NCBI RefSeq assembly: GCF_003316845.1
Contig: NZ_QMIK01000008.1
Span: 62,001-126,000, forward strand
Length of the DNA stretch: 64,000 nucleotides
DNA from: Cognataquiflexum aquatile
Lineage (GTDB): Bacteria; Bacteroidota; Bacteroidia; Cytophagales; Cyclobacteriaceae
Direction: 5' to 3'
In this document: positions 53,835 to 62,819 of the stretch, piece by piece
Layout of the letters: each line of letters begins with the position of its first letter
How positions within the stretch are numbered: the first letter of the stretch is position 1
Program-made: the position numbers and the translations under genes
Notes under the pieces: model-generated
What the model saw: only the letters and a program-made list of their open reading frames with translations
Told to the model about the DNA's origin: nothing
The model's database searches: none

Positions 53835-54519
53835 TCCGGGTGATTAATGCCTCAATAAATGAGAGCGCAATATACACAATAATTGCAAATGGAATACCAG
53901 CTATCCCAAAGATAATGAGAGAGATAAGGGAAAATGCAATGACTAGATACCTGAAAATATTCTTGCTAAAGGAAAAATCTTTGAATTTTAGGGCAATGAG
54001 AGGGAGTTCTGCCACAAGCAAAAATGACATCACCACTCCGATTCCTACAAGCACAAATGGGTTGGACAAAAGGCCTCCAAAGAATTCGGATTCTTCTGCC
54101 AAAAAAGGAAGTGTGCTGATCAAAAGGGCATTTGCAGGAGTTGGAACTCCGATAAACCGATCCGATTGGCGGACATCTATGTTGAATTTTGCCAGTCTGA
54201 GGGCAGAAAAGATCCCTACCAAAAAGGCCACATAGGGTAAATATTGATTCTCTGTTTGGTATTCGATCATCGAAAACAATATGAAAGCGGGCAAAACGCC
54301 AAAGGTGACCATATCCGCCAAGGAGTCAAGTTGCTTTCCGATTTCACTGCTTACCTTTAATATCCTAGCTACAAAGCCATCCAAAAAATCGAATACGGCC
54401 GCCAGAAATACCATATACGCACCAAACTCAAGTTGGCCGTCGAGCACAAAAAGAATCCCCGCCATGCCGGCAGCAAGGTTTAAGGAAGTCAGGGCGTTTG
54501 GTATATGTTGTTTGATCAT
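53827..54519 (-). CDS. pssA: CDP-diacylglycerol--serine O-phosphatidyltransferase
   Basis: 230 residues, several membrane segments. The CDP-alcohol phosphotransferase motif is complete: DFLDGFVARILKVSSEIGKQ followed by LDSLAD, i.e. D-x2-D-G-x2-A-R-x8-G-x3-D-x3-D. It makes phosphatidylserine, the precursor of phosphatidylethanolamine. It starts immediately after the MBL gene (TAGATG) and overlaps porU, so a lipid-synthesis gene is locked into the T9SS operon. Confidence 0.95.
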   Translation of the reverse strand: MIKQHIPNALTSLNLAAGMAGILFVLDGQLEFGAYMVFLAAVFDFLDGFVARILKVSSEIGKQLDSLADMVTFGVLPAFILFSMIEYQTENQYLPYVAFLVGIFSALRLAKFNIDVRQSDRFIGVPTPANALLISTLPFLAEESEFFGGLLSNPFVLVGIGVVMSFLLVAELPLIALKFKDFSFSKNIFRYLVIAFSLISLIIFGIAGIPFAIIVYIALSFIEALITRNA

Positions 54520-55173
54520 CTAGTATCTGGCGCGCTTGCCTACAAAAGGGTTGTTTTCTTTTTCTTCTCCGATGCTTGTTGCAGGGCCATGACCGGGATA
54601 TACGGTAGTTTCCTCCGGCAAGTTGAACATTTCTCTTTTGATCGAGCTGAGAAGTGTCTGATGGTCGCCCCCCGGAAGGTCGGTCCGCCCGATACTTCCC
54701 TGAAAGAGCGTATCTCCGGCGATGCATATTCCTGTCGGTTGGTGGTAAAAAACCAAATGTCCTGGTGCATGACCGGGTACAAAAAGAATATCGAGTGTCT
54801 GGTTACCGATCGTCAGTTTTTGTTTTTCATCTATAAATGCATCGGGTTCTGCTTCCTGATACCCCGCAAAGCCATAGTTGGGCGCATAGACCTTTACGGA
54901 TGTGAGAACCGGAACTTCATTTCGGTGAATCAAAAAGGGCACTTTGTAGGTGTTCTTTACGAAGGCATTTCCCAAAACATGGTCGATGTGGCAATGCGTA
55001 TTGACCAATAGGGTGACTTTTAAGCCTTCGGCTTGGATGAAGTTGGCGAGGGTTTCCTTTTCTTTTTTCTCAAAACAGCCCGCATCAAATATTGTCGCCT
55101 CTTTGGTTTCGTCGAAAAGAACGTAGGTGTTTTCGGAAAAAGGATTGAATGTGAACGTTTTGATCTGTAGCAT
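54520..55173 (-). CDS. MBL-fold metallohydrolase, glyoxalase II-like
   Basis: 217 residues. Zinc-binding THCHIDH near residue 60, PGHAPGHLVF, AGDTLFQGSIGRTD and VYPGHGPATSIGEE give the full metallo-beta-lactamase site in the YcbL/glyoxalase II-like subgroup. It probably hydrolyses a thioester such as S-lactoylglutathione or a related small thioester, in the cytosol. It is the first gene of the five-gene operon, diverging from the FAD enzyme across only 55 bases. Confidence 0.9.
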   Translation of the reverse strand: MLQIKTFTFNPFSENTYVLFDETKEATIFDAGCFEKKEKETLANFIQAEGLKVTLLVNTHCHIDHVLGNAFVKNTYKVPFLIHRNEVPVLTSVKVYAPNYGFAGYQEAEPDAFIDEKQKLTIGNQTLDILFVPGHAPGHLVFYHQPTGICIAGDTLFQGSIGRTDLPGGDHQTLLSSIKREMFNLPEETTVYPGHGPATSIGEEKENNPFVGKRARY

Positions 55174-55228
55174 CAGAAATCTTTTTTAAACCAACTCAAA
55201 ATAACGAATAAAGAAACTAATTTTGACC

Positions 55229-56278
55229 ATGGAAGTTGATTTTTTACTGGTTGGTCAGGGATTGGCCGGTACGGTATTGTCACATAGATTATTGGCACTT
55301 GGGCAGAAAGTGATGGTCATAGACCTTCCCGGGGGCAATCAAAGCAGCCGCATCGCTGCCGGATTGTATAATCCCATCACCGGCAAAAAAATGGTAAAGT
55401 CCTGGAATGCAGACCTGCTTTTTCCTGAAATAGAACCTCTTTATACCGAACTTGAGGAGCTTCTTGACACCAAATTCCTCTACAAAAAGAACATCTACCG
55501 CCCCTTTTTAAATATTGAGGAGCAAAATGAATGGATGGGAAAAACAGGCGATCCCGGATTTGAACCTTATTTTGAAAGGATATTCTCCAAAGAATTATAC
55601 CCTGAAGTCACCAATCCCTTTGGCGGGATTCTTCTGAAAAACTCCGGTTATGTCGATATCAATACACTCTTGACTGCCTATTCCGAATATTTGACCAAAA
55701 AGAATGCTTTGCTTGAATCCGTATTTGAGGAGGAAAGCCTTGAAATCGGAAAGTCAGGAGTTTCTTATAAGGGCATTTCAGCCAAAGGCATCGTGTATTG
55801 CAATGGCCTTGGGGCGATGAAAAGCTGTTATTTTTCAAATTTGCCTTTTGCACCGGTAAAGGGGGAAATATTGGATATCATCCAGCGTTTCCATCCTGAC
55901 GAAATCATCAATCGGGGGGTCTTCAGAATCACACTTCCCAATGGAAACCAAAGGGTGGGGTCAACTTACACCTGGCATGACATGGATCAAGGGCCCACCG
56001 AAAATGCCAAAAATGAATTGTTGGAAAAACTAGAGAAGCTTGTTCCCGCAAAGGTTTTGTCTATCCAAAGCCACCGATTTGGCATCCGTCCGGCAACAAA
56101 AGACCGAAAACCGTTTTTAGGTGAACATCCTGACTTTCCGGGCGTTTATATTTTCAATGGTTTCGGGGCGAAAGGCGTATCTTTGATTCCGTATTACAGC
56201 AATATGATGGCCGAAATGCTTTTATATGGCCATCAACCTGAAAAAGAAGTGAACATTAATCGGATTAAAAAAACATAA
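55229..56278 (+). CDS. FAD-dependent oxidoreductase, MnmC/DAO-like
   Basis: 349 residues from the ATG at 55229. FAD motif DFLLVGQGLAGTVLSHRL, SSRIAAGLYNPITGKKMVKS, then GIRPATKDRKPFLGEHPDFP and FNGFGAKGVSLIPYYS. It belongs to the DAO superfamily in a branch close to the MnmC oxidase domain; the IAAGLYNPITGKK block is typical of Bacteroidota members. The substrate is unknown. A TAATTTTG box ends three bases before the ATG, which would give a nearly leaderless mRNA. Confidence 0.85.
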   Translation: MEVDFLLVGQGLAGTVLSHRLLALGQKVMVIDLPGGNQSSRIAAGLYNPITGKKMVKSWNADLLFPEIEPLYTELEELLDTKFLYKKNIYRPFLNIEEQNEWMGKTGDPGFEPYFERIFSKELYPEVTNPFGGILLKNSGYVDINTLLTAYSEYLTKKNALLESVFEEESLEIGKSGVSYKGISAKGIVYCNGLGAMKSCYFSNLPFAPVKGEILDIIQRFHPDEIINRGVFRITLPNGNQRVGSTYTWHDMDQGPTENAKNELLEKLEKLVPAKVLSIQSHRFGIRPATKDRKPFLGEHPDFPGVYIFNGFGAKGVSLIPYYSNMMAEMLLYGHQPEKEVNINRIKKT

Positions 56279-56322
56279 TTCAAATTTTTAAGTATATTTA
56301 AAACCCAAGTGAATCAGGTTAG

Positions 56323-59300
56323 ATGAAAAATAAGATCGTATTCTTAGTCTTATCAATCTTCTTTTTGCAGCTCCCATTGCTGTCTTTAGCGCAGTTTAAT
56401 GGGGAGAAATTCGGTAAAAACCGAGTCCAACACAAAAATATTGAGTGGTATTACTATAGTTCCAATAACTTCGAGGTTTATTATTATGATGGCGGCATGA
56501 ACAATGCCAAAATGGCTATTGATTACCTTGAGAGTGAATTTGAAAGGCTGACCCAATTGATAGGGTATGTGGCTTATACCAAACCTAAAATTTTTATTTA
56601 TAACTCTCCCGAAGAAATCCTCCAAAGCAATGTTGACCTGAATAAAGATGAATTTACCATCGATGGACAGACTTTTTTCAGCAAATTAATAGGAGAAGTA
56701 GCTTATCCCGGATCTTGGGAGGCTTTCAAAAAAGAACTGATCTATACCACTTCCAAGGTAATCATTGAGGAGATGCTCTATGGGTCCACGATAGCCGACG
56801 CTTTCCAATCCAATCTGATCAACAGCTTTCCTGACTGGTATATCGATGGCGTGGCCATGTACCTTGCCCATGGCTGGAGTATGGAAATGGATGATTTTGT
56901 AAGGCATTATTTCAAAGAAGAAAAAAGCACCAAACTCCATAAACTCAAAAGCAGGGAGGCAGGACTTGTCGGACAATCGATATGGAATTTTATTGTTGAA
57001 AAATACGGCAGACGCTACATTTCCAGTATCCTCAACCTGTCAAGAATCAACAGGAATGAAGAAAACAGTATTGCCAACACCATAGGCGTAAATTATAGGG
57101 TTTTTCAGGACCAATGGAAACAATTCTATGTCAATACAAACCAGCAGGTTTTCAATACTTTCAAAGACATCAATGCTTCCAATGAAATCACCGAAACATC
57201 GGAATCTTACCTCGGCATTATCAATGACATCAAATTCAGTCCTGATGCCAAGCATCTAGCCTATGTCATCAACAGCGGAGGAAAATACAAGGTGCAGGTT
57301 AGGAATCTGGCTGATGGCAGGGAAATGACCATTTTATCAGGTGGTGCAGTATCTGCAGACCAGCCCGCCAATCTTACTGTTCCGATTATTGCCTGGAAGG
57401 ATACCCTCAATCTGGCCATAGCCACTTTCAAGAGGGGAACCACGACATTGAGGTCAAGGGCAATAGATGGGTCCAGTCAGGATAAGATTTTTCTAAGAAA
57501 TATTACCCAGGTACTCAGTTTGGATTTCAATTCCACAGGAAAGAGTATGGTACTTTCTTCCATTGCCAATGGCAAAACAGATGTCTATTCCCTCAATGTG
57601 AGGGGAGTGGGAAAAAGAATCACCAATGATGTTTTTGACAATATCAGCCCGGTATTTTTGAATGATTCCACGATCATCTACAGTTCCAATTTTACAGCGC
57701 TGCCTGATTCGGTCCTGACAAGAACGCCTGACGTAAAACTCCTGCCTGATTACTTTAACCTGTTCCAAGTCGATCTTTGGGATTCTTTGAAAGTAACCAA
57801 ACTCACCAATCTCAATAACAAAAACATCAGGCCGAGGATTCTGAACAGCAACAACGTACTCTTCTTAAGTGATCAGAGTGGGATCATGAACCTGATGCGG
57901 CTCACTGTTTCCAATACCATTGCAAGCCAGATGACTGCATTCAACAAGAGTCTGGAGGCATTTGATTATTCATCCAGATTAAACAAAATCGCCTATTCTT
58001 ACAGGGATGGTAATCAGAGCCGGTTGGTGATAGAATCCTATTCCAACATTGATCAGTTTACCCCAAGTACTCCGAGAATTCAGCTTTCTCAGGCCAAAAC
58101 CCTTTCAGAAAGGATATCGTCAAGAAGGTCTGAAATCGATGGGGTAACCAAAAAGCAACCCCAGGAACTTACCCGTAGGGCGGAGCAGCCTACAGTAAAA
58201 AGAGATTCAGTCCTGAATATCCGGTTAGAAGACCTGATGTTGACCACACCTCCAACCAGTGACCAAAAGCAACAGCAGGCAGCTAAAGATTCGATCCCCG
58301 CACCCAAGAGTTTGACAGGAAGCATCAACACCGACAGGCTAAGATTTGAGAAAAAAGGCGGCATAGATACTGAAAATTACGCGTTTGATACAGTACCCAA
58401 AGCTGCCGCTCCGGTCGCACAAACCGGTCAGTCCACCAGGGGAAATATGCTTGAAAATTTCAGGAAGCAAAGTCTTCAAAAAAGAATTACCGGTCCTGCC
58501 AGGATGACACCGCAGTTTATTACCTCCAATCTCAGTACTGATTGGGTAGTGGATCCGATAAGGGGTTTTGGATTGGCCTTGTCGGGTAGGATGACGGACA
58601 TTCTTGATAACCATAATTTCAAAGGGGGCTTGATGTTCCCGCTGGACTTTAGATCAGGGAGCGATGTTTTCTTCGAATATGAATACCTGAAGCAAAGGAT
58701 TGATGTCAGCCTGAGGTACGATAGAAGGACAATCAAAATCCTGCCTCCTGACCAAGGGGACTTCACTTCCCAACTTTATGTCCTGAACAAAACAGAATTG
58801 GGATTCTCCTATCCATTTAATGTCCACTCCAGAGTCACTATCGCACCTTTGTTGGCAAAGACCCAATATTTTAACCTCAATCCTGACTCCATCATATTTG
58901 GTCAGGACCCGGATCAAAATAGATTTGATGTCACCTATGGAGGCGGAAGGTTTGAATTTGTGTATGATAAAACACAACAAATGGGATTGTATACCCAAAA
59001 AGGAGGAAAAGCAAAAGTGGGAATAGTCCATTACCAAGGTCTGAACAATGCCTCTAGGTCCTTCACTAATTTTTACCTGGATTTTAGAAATTATCAGGTC
59101 ATTCACAAGAACCTCATATTGGCCACAAGGCTTTTTGGAGGATCCTATTTTGGGAATAACCCGCAAAATTATTTGGTGGGAGGGATGGACAACTGGCTGT
59201 TTAATGAATTCTACCAGCCACCAAGCAACAGACCGGAATCATCGCCGGTAAGAAACGATCAGGGTTTAGAAAATTCCAATATTTTATTTACAGAATTTGT

Positions 59301-59703
59301 AGACCTCAGGGGATACCTATTTGATGAAATTAGGGGAAGAAACGTCGTTACCTTCACTACCGAGCTTAGGATTCCATTGTTTTCCTATTTGTCAAGGGGA
59401 AACATCACCTCCAACTTTGTGAAGAATTTCCAGATGGTAGCCTTCTATGATGTAGGTTCGGCGTGGAATGATGCGGCACCTTGGGAAAGGATCAATGACC
59501 AGAATACAGAGGTCATCACCACCCCGGGTTCGCCTTTTTTGATCACACTCAACAACTTCAACAACCCTTGGCTGCAAAGCTATGGCGCAGGCTTGAGAAC
59601 TGTGTTGCTCAATTATTATTTCAAATTTGATGTTGCCAGACCAATCCGAAATTACCAAACCGAAGAGTTGAAATTTTACATTACCTTGGGATACAATTTC
59701 TAA
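56323..59703 (+). CDS. Large exported protein: MA-like domain, TolB-type propeller and C-terminal barrel
   Basis: 1126 residues. Signal peptide (FLVLSIFFLQLPLLSLAQ). About 25-270: a peptidase-MA-like domain (YYYSSNNFEVYYYDGG, PDWYIDGVAMYLAHGW), but the HExxH zinc motif is replaced by VIIEEMLYG, so it is probably not a protease. About 285-600: TolB/PD40 propeller repeats (IKFSPDAKHLAYVINSGGKY). About 600-720: a Gln/Ser/Thr-rich linker. About 730-1126: beta-barrel strands resembling surface-antigen/Omp85 type, ending in Phe (KFYITLGYNF). It is an outer-membrane protein of Bacteroidota; function unknown. 20 bases later yicC starts. Confidence 0.8.
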   Translation: MKNKIVFLVLSIFFLQLPLLSLAQFNGEKFGKNRVQHKNIEWYYYSSNNFEVYYYDGGMNNAKMAIDYLESEFERLTQLIGYVAYTKPKIFIYNSPEEILQSNVDLNKDEFTIDGQTFFSKLIGEVAYPGSWEAFKKELIYTTSKVIIEEMLYGSTIADAFQSNLINSFPDWYIDGVAMYLAHGWSMEMDDFVRHYFKEEKSTKLHKLKSREAGLVGQSIWNFIVEKYGRRYISSILNLSRINRNEENSIANTIGVNYRVFQDQWKQFYVNTNQQVFNTFKDINASNEITETSESYLGIINDIKFSPDAKHLAYVINSGGKYKVQVRNLADGREMTILSGGAVSADQPANLTVPIIAWKDTLNLAIATFKRGTTTLRSRAIDGSSQDKIFLRNITQVLSLDFNSTGKSMVLSSIANGKTDVYSLNVRGVGKRITNDVFDNISPVFLNDSTIIYSSNFTALPDSVLTRTPDVKLLPDYFNLFQVDLWDSLKVTKLTNLNNKNIRPRILNSNNVLFLSDQSGIMNLMRLTVSNTIASQMTAFNKSLEAFDYSSRLNKIAYSYRDGNQSRLVIESYSNIDQFTPSTPRIQLSQAKTLSERISSRRSEIDGVTKKQPQELTRRAEQPTVKRDSVLNIRLEDLMLTTPPTSDQKQQQAAKDSIPAPKSLTGSINTDRLRFEKKGGIDTENYAFDTVPKAAAPVAQTGQSTRGNMLENFRKQSLQKRITGPARMTPQFITSNLSTDWVVDPIRGFGLALSGRMTDILDNHNFKGGLMFPLDFRSGSDVFFEYEYLKQRIDVSLRYDRRTIKILPPDQGDFTSQLYVLNKTELGFSYPFNVHSRVTIAPLLAKTQYFNLNPDSIIFGQDPDQNRFDVTYGGGRFEFVYDKTQQMGLYTQKGGKAKVGIVHYQGLNNASRSFTNFYLDFRNYQVIHKNLILATRLFGGSYFGNNPQNYLVGGMDNWLFNEFYQPPSNRPESSPVRNDQGLENSNILFTEFVDLRGYLFDEIRGRNVVTFTTELRIPLFSYLSRGNITSNFVKNFQMVAFYDVGSAWNDAAPWERINDQNTEVITTPGSPFLITLNNFNNPWLQSYGAGLRTVLLNYYFKFDVARPIRNYQTEELKFYITLGYNF

Positions 59704-59718
59704 TCACAAGCGAAAATT

Positions 59719-60597
59719 ATGATAAAGTCCATGACAGGCTATGGTTTGGCCGGTTTTGAAGATGACAATTATGTTGTCAGCGTCGAGGTAAAAACACTGA
59801 ATTCCAAATTTTTAGACCTTTCGATCAGGTCACCTAAGCAGTTTTCGGACAAAGAACTTGAAATAAGAAACCTGGTCAGTGCCGTTCTGGAAAGAGGAAA
59901 GGTGAACCTGAACCTTGATTTCTCTTACAAATCGCTTGAAGAAATGCCTGTAGCGGTCAATGAAGATTTATTTTTATCCTATTACAAGACCTATCAAAGC
60001 CTTGCCCAGAAGGTTCAGACGGATAACTCGGATTTGTTTAAGTTGGCGCTACAGTCTCCACAGGTGCTCAACTCCAACGTAGAAAAGAAGACGGACACAG
60101 ATGAATGGGAAATCGTAAAAAAGACCATTGAGAAAGCACTGAGGCATTGCGATGCATTCAGAAAAGATGAAGGCAATACCTTGGAAGGTAAGTTTTTGGA
60201 GAATCTGGGTGTCATCAGGGAGGGTTTGGAAACGGTCAAAACCCAAGACCCTGAAAGAAAAAACAGGATCAGAGAAAGAATTAAAGGGAATTTTAGGGAT
60301 TGGATGGAGGAAAACAGTTTTGACCAAAACCGGCTCGAGCAGGAACTGATCTACTATTTTGAAAAAATTGACATTACCGAAGAAATCGTCAGGTTGGAAT
60401 CCCATTTGGATTATTTTGAAAAAAATCTCACGGCGGGAGACAGCCAAGGAAAAAAATTGGGCTTTATCGGACAGGAAATCGGCAGGGAAATCAATACCAT
60501 CGGTTCCAAAGCCAATGACGCCATGATCCAAAGAAGTGTGGTGGTGATGAAGGATGAATTGGAAAAAATAAAAGAGCAGAGTCTGAATATATTGTAA
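59719..60597 (+). CDS. yicC: YicC/YloC family endoribonuclease
   Basis: 292 residues. MIKSMTGYGLAGFEDDNYVV, LNSKFLDLSIRSP and the C-terminal DSQGKKLGFIGQEIGREINT, IGSKANDAMIQRSVVVMKDE are the YicC family blocks. YicC cuts small regulatory RNA such as RyhB in E. coli. gmk usually follows it, but here a terminator does. Confidence 0.93.
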   Translation: MIKSMTGYGLAGFEDDNYVVSVEVKTLNSKFLDLSIRSPKQFSDKELEIRNLVSAVLERGKVNLNLDFSYKSLEEMPVAVNEDLFLSYYKTYQSLAQKVQTDNSDLFKLALQSPQVLNSNVEKKTDTDEWEIVKKTIEKALRHCDAFRKDEGNTLEGKFLENLGVIREGLETVKTQDPERKNRIRERIKGNFRDWMEENSFDQNRLEQELIYYFEKIDITEEIVRLESHLDYFEKNLTAGDSQGKKLGFIGQEIGREINTIGSKANDAMIQRSVVVMKDELEKIKEQSLNIL

Positions 60598-60622
60598 AAA
60601 AGGGCCAAAAGGCCCTTTTTTT
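60596..60622. terminator. Bidirectional terminator between yicC and tonB
   Basis: AAAAAAGGGCC pairs perfectly with GGCCCTTTTTT around a 4-A loop. The T-run serves yicC and the A-run serves the convergent tonB. Confidence 0.85.
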
Positions 60623-61283
60623 ATTGTAACCTGAACCGGATCGGAACCCGCATTTTGACTTTTACAGGCAGTCCGCCGTTTCTTCCCGGAATCCAATTCT
60701 CGGCTTCTTGGATTACCCTGATGGCTTCCTCATCACAACCTGCCCCGATTCCCCGGATTACCTCTACGTCTTCAATTTTGCCGTATTTGTTTACCACAAA
60801 AGACACATAAACCGTTCCTTCCACTCCCATGCGCCTTGCCTGAGTCGGGTATTTCATGTTTTTGGATAGGTATGCGTTCCATGATTCCATGCCTCCCACA
60901 GGTTGGGGCATCACCTCCGAAAAGTCAAGCAAGACGTCTACCGGTTCCACCACAGGTGGTCCCTCCAGTTCAATATCCGGAGTGGTTTCGGTACCCAAAT
61001 CAATAAGGATTTCGCTGTCCGGGATGTCAATATTATCAGGGACGATTTCGATGATGGGATTGATGATTTTTGGTGGAGGCGGTGTTTGGTAGGTGAGGGG
61101 CACTTCCGGGATATTTTCTTCCCCAAAAAGAATGTCGGTCTCATCAAAAATCCTGTGGTGCATTATTTCTGTTTTCCATTCAAAAGCAAACAGCAGCAAA
61201 GACAAACTGATACAAAGACCAATATTGAGGAAATAACCTCTTTTTTGGTCAAGATCTGAAGAAGGGTTTTTCTTGGTTTCCAT
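60621..61283 (-). CDS. Energy transducer TonB (copy 1)
   Basis: 220 residues. One N-terminal membrane segment (GYFLNIGLCISLSLLLFAFE), a Pro-rich, acidic periplasmic linker (VPLTYQTPPPPKIINPIIEI), and a TonB C-terminal domain (MKYPTQARRMGVEGTVYVSF to VKMRVPIRFRLQ). It transmits proton-motive force from ExbBD to outer-membrane receptors. A paralogue of the next gene, about half identical. Confidence 0.92.
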   Translation of the reverse strand: METKKNPSSDLDQKRGYFLNIGLCISLSLLLFAFEWKTEIMHHRIFDETDILFGEENIPEVPLTYQTPPPPKIINPIIEIVPDNIDIPDSEILIDLGTETTPDIELEGPPVVEPVDVLLDFSEVMPQPVGGMESWNAYLSKNMKYPTQARRMGVEGTVYVSFVVNKYGKIEDVEVIRGIGAGCDEEAIRVIQEAENWIPGRNGGLPVKVKMRVPIRFRLQ

Positions 61284-61378
61284 GGTCGTATGTTTTGGTG
61301 TCCATGAATTTAAAAAGAGTTGAGCACTAATCCGTCTATTTAACTATAATTTCAATATTAAAGAATGTTAAAAAAAAT

Positions 61379-61406
61379 CGACCACAGTCGACGGACGACA
61401 GTCCAC
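61379..61406 (-). repeat. Four-unit heptamer tract
   Basis: On the minus strand GTGGACT GTCGTCC GTCGACT GTGGTCG, exactly four units, in the spacer between the two tonB genes. It shares its unit type with 37366-37393. The rest of the 216-base spacer holds nothing further I can name besides the terminator below. Confidence 0.7.
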
Positions 61407-61471
61407 TGCCGCTGCAATTGGAATTCAATCCTTAAATTTGGATAGTGGAAAGATGGCATTCATACAAAAAA

Positions 61472-61494
61472 ATAAGGGGCTTGCGGCCCCTTAT
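61472..61494 (-). terminator. Terminator of tonB copy 2
   Basis: On the minus strand ATAAGGGGC pairs with GCCCCTTAT around a 5-base loop and a run of seven T follows, right after the stop codon at 61500. Confidence 0.8.
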
Positions 61495-61499
61495 GTATT

Positions 61500-62174
61500 T
61501 TATCCAAGTTTGAATCTTATCGGAAGTCTCATCCTAACCCTTACCGGGCGACCTCTTTGCTTGCCCGGAGACCATTTTGGAGCTCCTGTGACAACTCTTA
61601 GTGCTTCTTCGTCACAACCTCCACCGATACCTCTGAGAAGTTCAACGTCCTGTACAGATCCGTCAGTATTCACAACGAACACCACATATACTGTACCTTC
61701 GATTCCCATCCTTCTTGCTTGGGTTGGGTATTTCAGGTTTTTACGCAGGTATTCGTTCCATGCTTCCATACCTCCCGGAAATTCCGGAGAATTTTCAACC
61801 ACGTCAAAGATCTCGTCCGCCTTCTCCACTACAGGAGCATCAGCGATGACCACTTCCTTGATTACTGTTTCTTCCTGTACGTCCACATCGAAGTTAACTT
61901 CTATTTTTTCTTCGATTTCCACTTCATCAGGAATTTCCTGGATGACCGGCTGCTCGATTGGCGGTGGCGGTGGTGGTGGCTGTTCTGTAATTGGAATATC
62001 CAACAGTTCTTCAAATTCATCGGTTACTTCGCCAAGGTCTTTCAAATTCCTATCGTCATAGGATTTGTATTCAAAAGCAACAAGGCATAACCCGACGCTA
62101 ATGAATAATCCAAGATTCAGGAACATTCCTGATTTTTTGGATAAATCCGCTTGTGGCGTCTTTTTAGCTTCCAT
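61500..62174 (-). CDS. Energy transducer TonB (copy 2)
   Basis: 224 residues with the same plan as copy 1: membrane segment (GMFLNLGLFISVGLCLVAFE), linker with ITEQPPPPPPPIEQPVI, TonB C-terminal domain (KYPTQARRMGIEGTVYVVFV to VRMRLPIRFKLG). It has the longer poly-Pro tract. The two share the SKKSG/KRGYFL leader region, so the pair arose by tandem duplication. A 212-base spacer lies upstream with no gene and no convincing -7 box. Confidence 0.92.
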   Translation of the reverse strand: MEAKKTPQADLSKKSGMFLNLGLFISVGLCLVAFEYKSYDDRNLKDLGEVTDEFEELLDIPITEQPPPPPPPIEQPVIQEIPDEVEIEEKIEVNFDVDVQEETVIKEVVIADAPVVEKADEIFDVVENSPEFPGGMEAWNEYLRKNLKYPTQARRMGIEGTVYVVFVVNTDGSVQDVELLRGIGGGCDEEALRVVTGAPKWSPGKQRGRPVRVRMRLPIRFKLG

Positions 62175-62386
62175 GGTTGTTGATTTATTAGGTTAATAAT
62201 TTTTTACAATGTAAGAGATAACAATTTTAGCCATTTATTTTAATTTTTACAAGAGTTCAAATTGCCTTGCATAAAATTATTGAACCAATTAGCCTAATTA
62301 TTTCTTCAATCCCGTGAGGGGGAAAATAAAATGTAGATTTTAAACTTCCTCAAGGACTGTATTCAGGTGTTGATTTCCGATAGGGT

Positions 62387-62764
62387 TTATCCTCCTACGA
62401 GTTCGGAATATTCTTCAAACGACAACAGGTCAGAAGGGACTTCACCGGAGAACTTCACCTTGATCATCCAACCTGATTCGTAAGGGGAATCATTTACCAA
62501 CTCAGGGGAGGATTCCAACTCTTCGTTGAATTCAATGATTTCACCTTCCAAGGGCATAAAAAGATCTGATACAGTTTTCACAGCTTCGACAGTACCAAAA
62601 ACTTCACCTGCTGCGATGGTTTCACCGACTGTTTCCACTTCGACGTACACGATGTCCCCAAGTTCCCTTTGTGCAAATTCTGTAATGCCGATGACAGCGA
62701 TGTCATTTTCAATTTTGACCCATTCGTGGTCTTTTGTGTACTTGAGCTCCTTTGGAAAATTCAT
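62387..62764 (-). CDS. gcvH: Glycine cleavage system H protein
   Basis: 125 residues from the ATG at 62764 ([15 protein letters not shown]); the frame extends 15 codons upstream without family similarity. The lipoyl-lysine is in [16 protein letters not shown]. GcvH carries the aminomethyl group between the P and T proteins. In this phylum it often follows sprA, as here (55 bases). Confidence 0.96.
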   Translation of the reverse strand: MNFPKELKYTKDHEWVKIENDIAVIGITEFAQRELGDIVYVEVETVGETIAAGEVFGTVEAVKTVSDLFMPLEGEIIEFNEELESSPELVNDSPYESGWMIKVKFSGEVPSDLLSFEEYSELVGG

Positions 62765-62787
62765 ATCGGTTTTAATTTTAAAGTGTC

Positions 62788-62795
62788 CAAAAATA
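62788..62795 (-). promoter_or_regulatory. Possible -7 element for gcvH (TATTTTTG)
   Basis: A TAnnTTTG match on the minus strand 23 bases before gcvH, within the sprA-gcvH spacer. No TTTG at the right distance, so gcvH may instead depend on sprA read-through. Confidence 0.35.
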
Positions 62796-62819
62796 CAAGG
62801 TTTCGACAAATGTAAAAAC

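Noticed and set aside
55218-55225. TAATTTTG as the promoter of the FAD enzyme at 55229
   Set aside because: It matches the -7 box but lies three bases from the ATG, which would require leaderless translation, and no -33 box is present; kept only as a remark.
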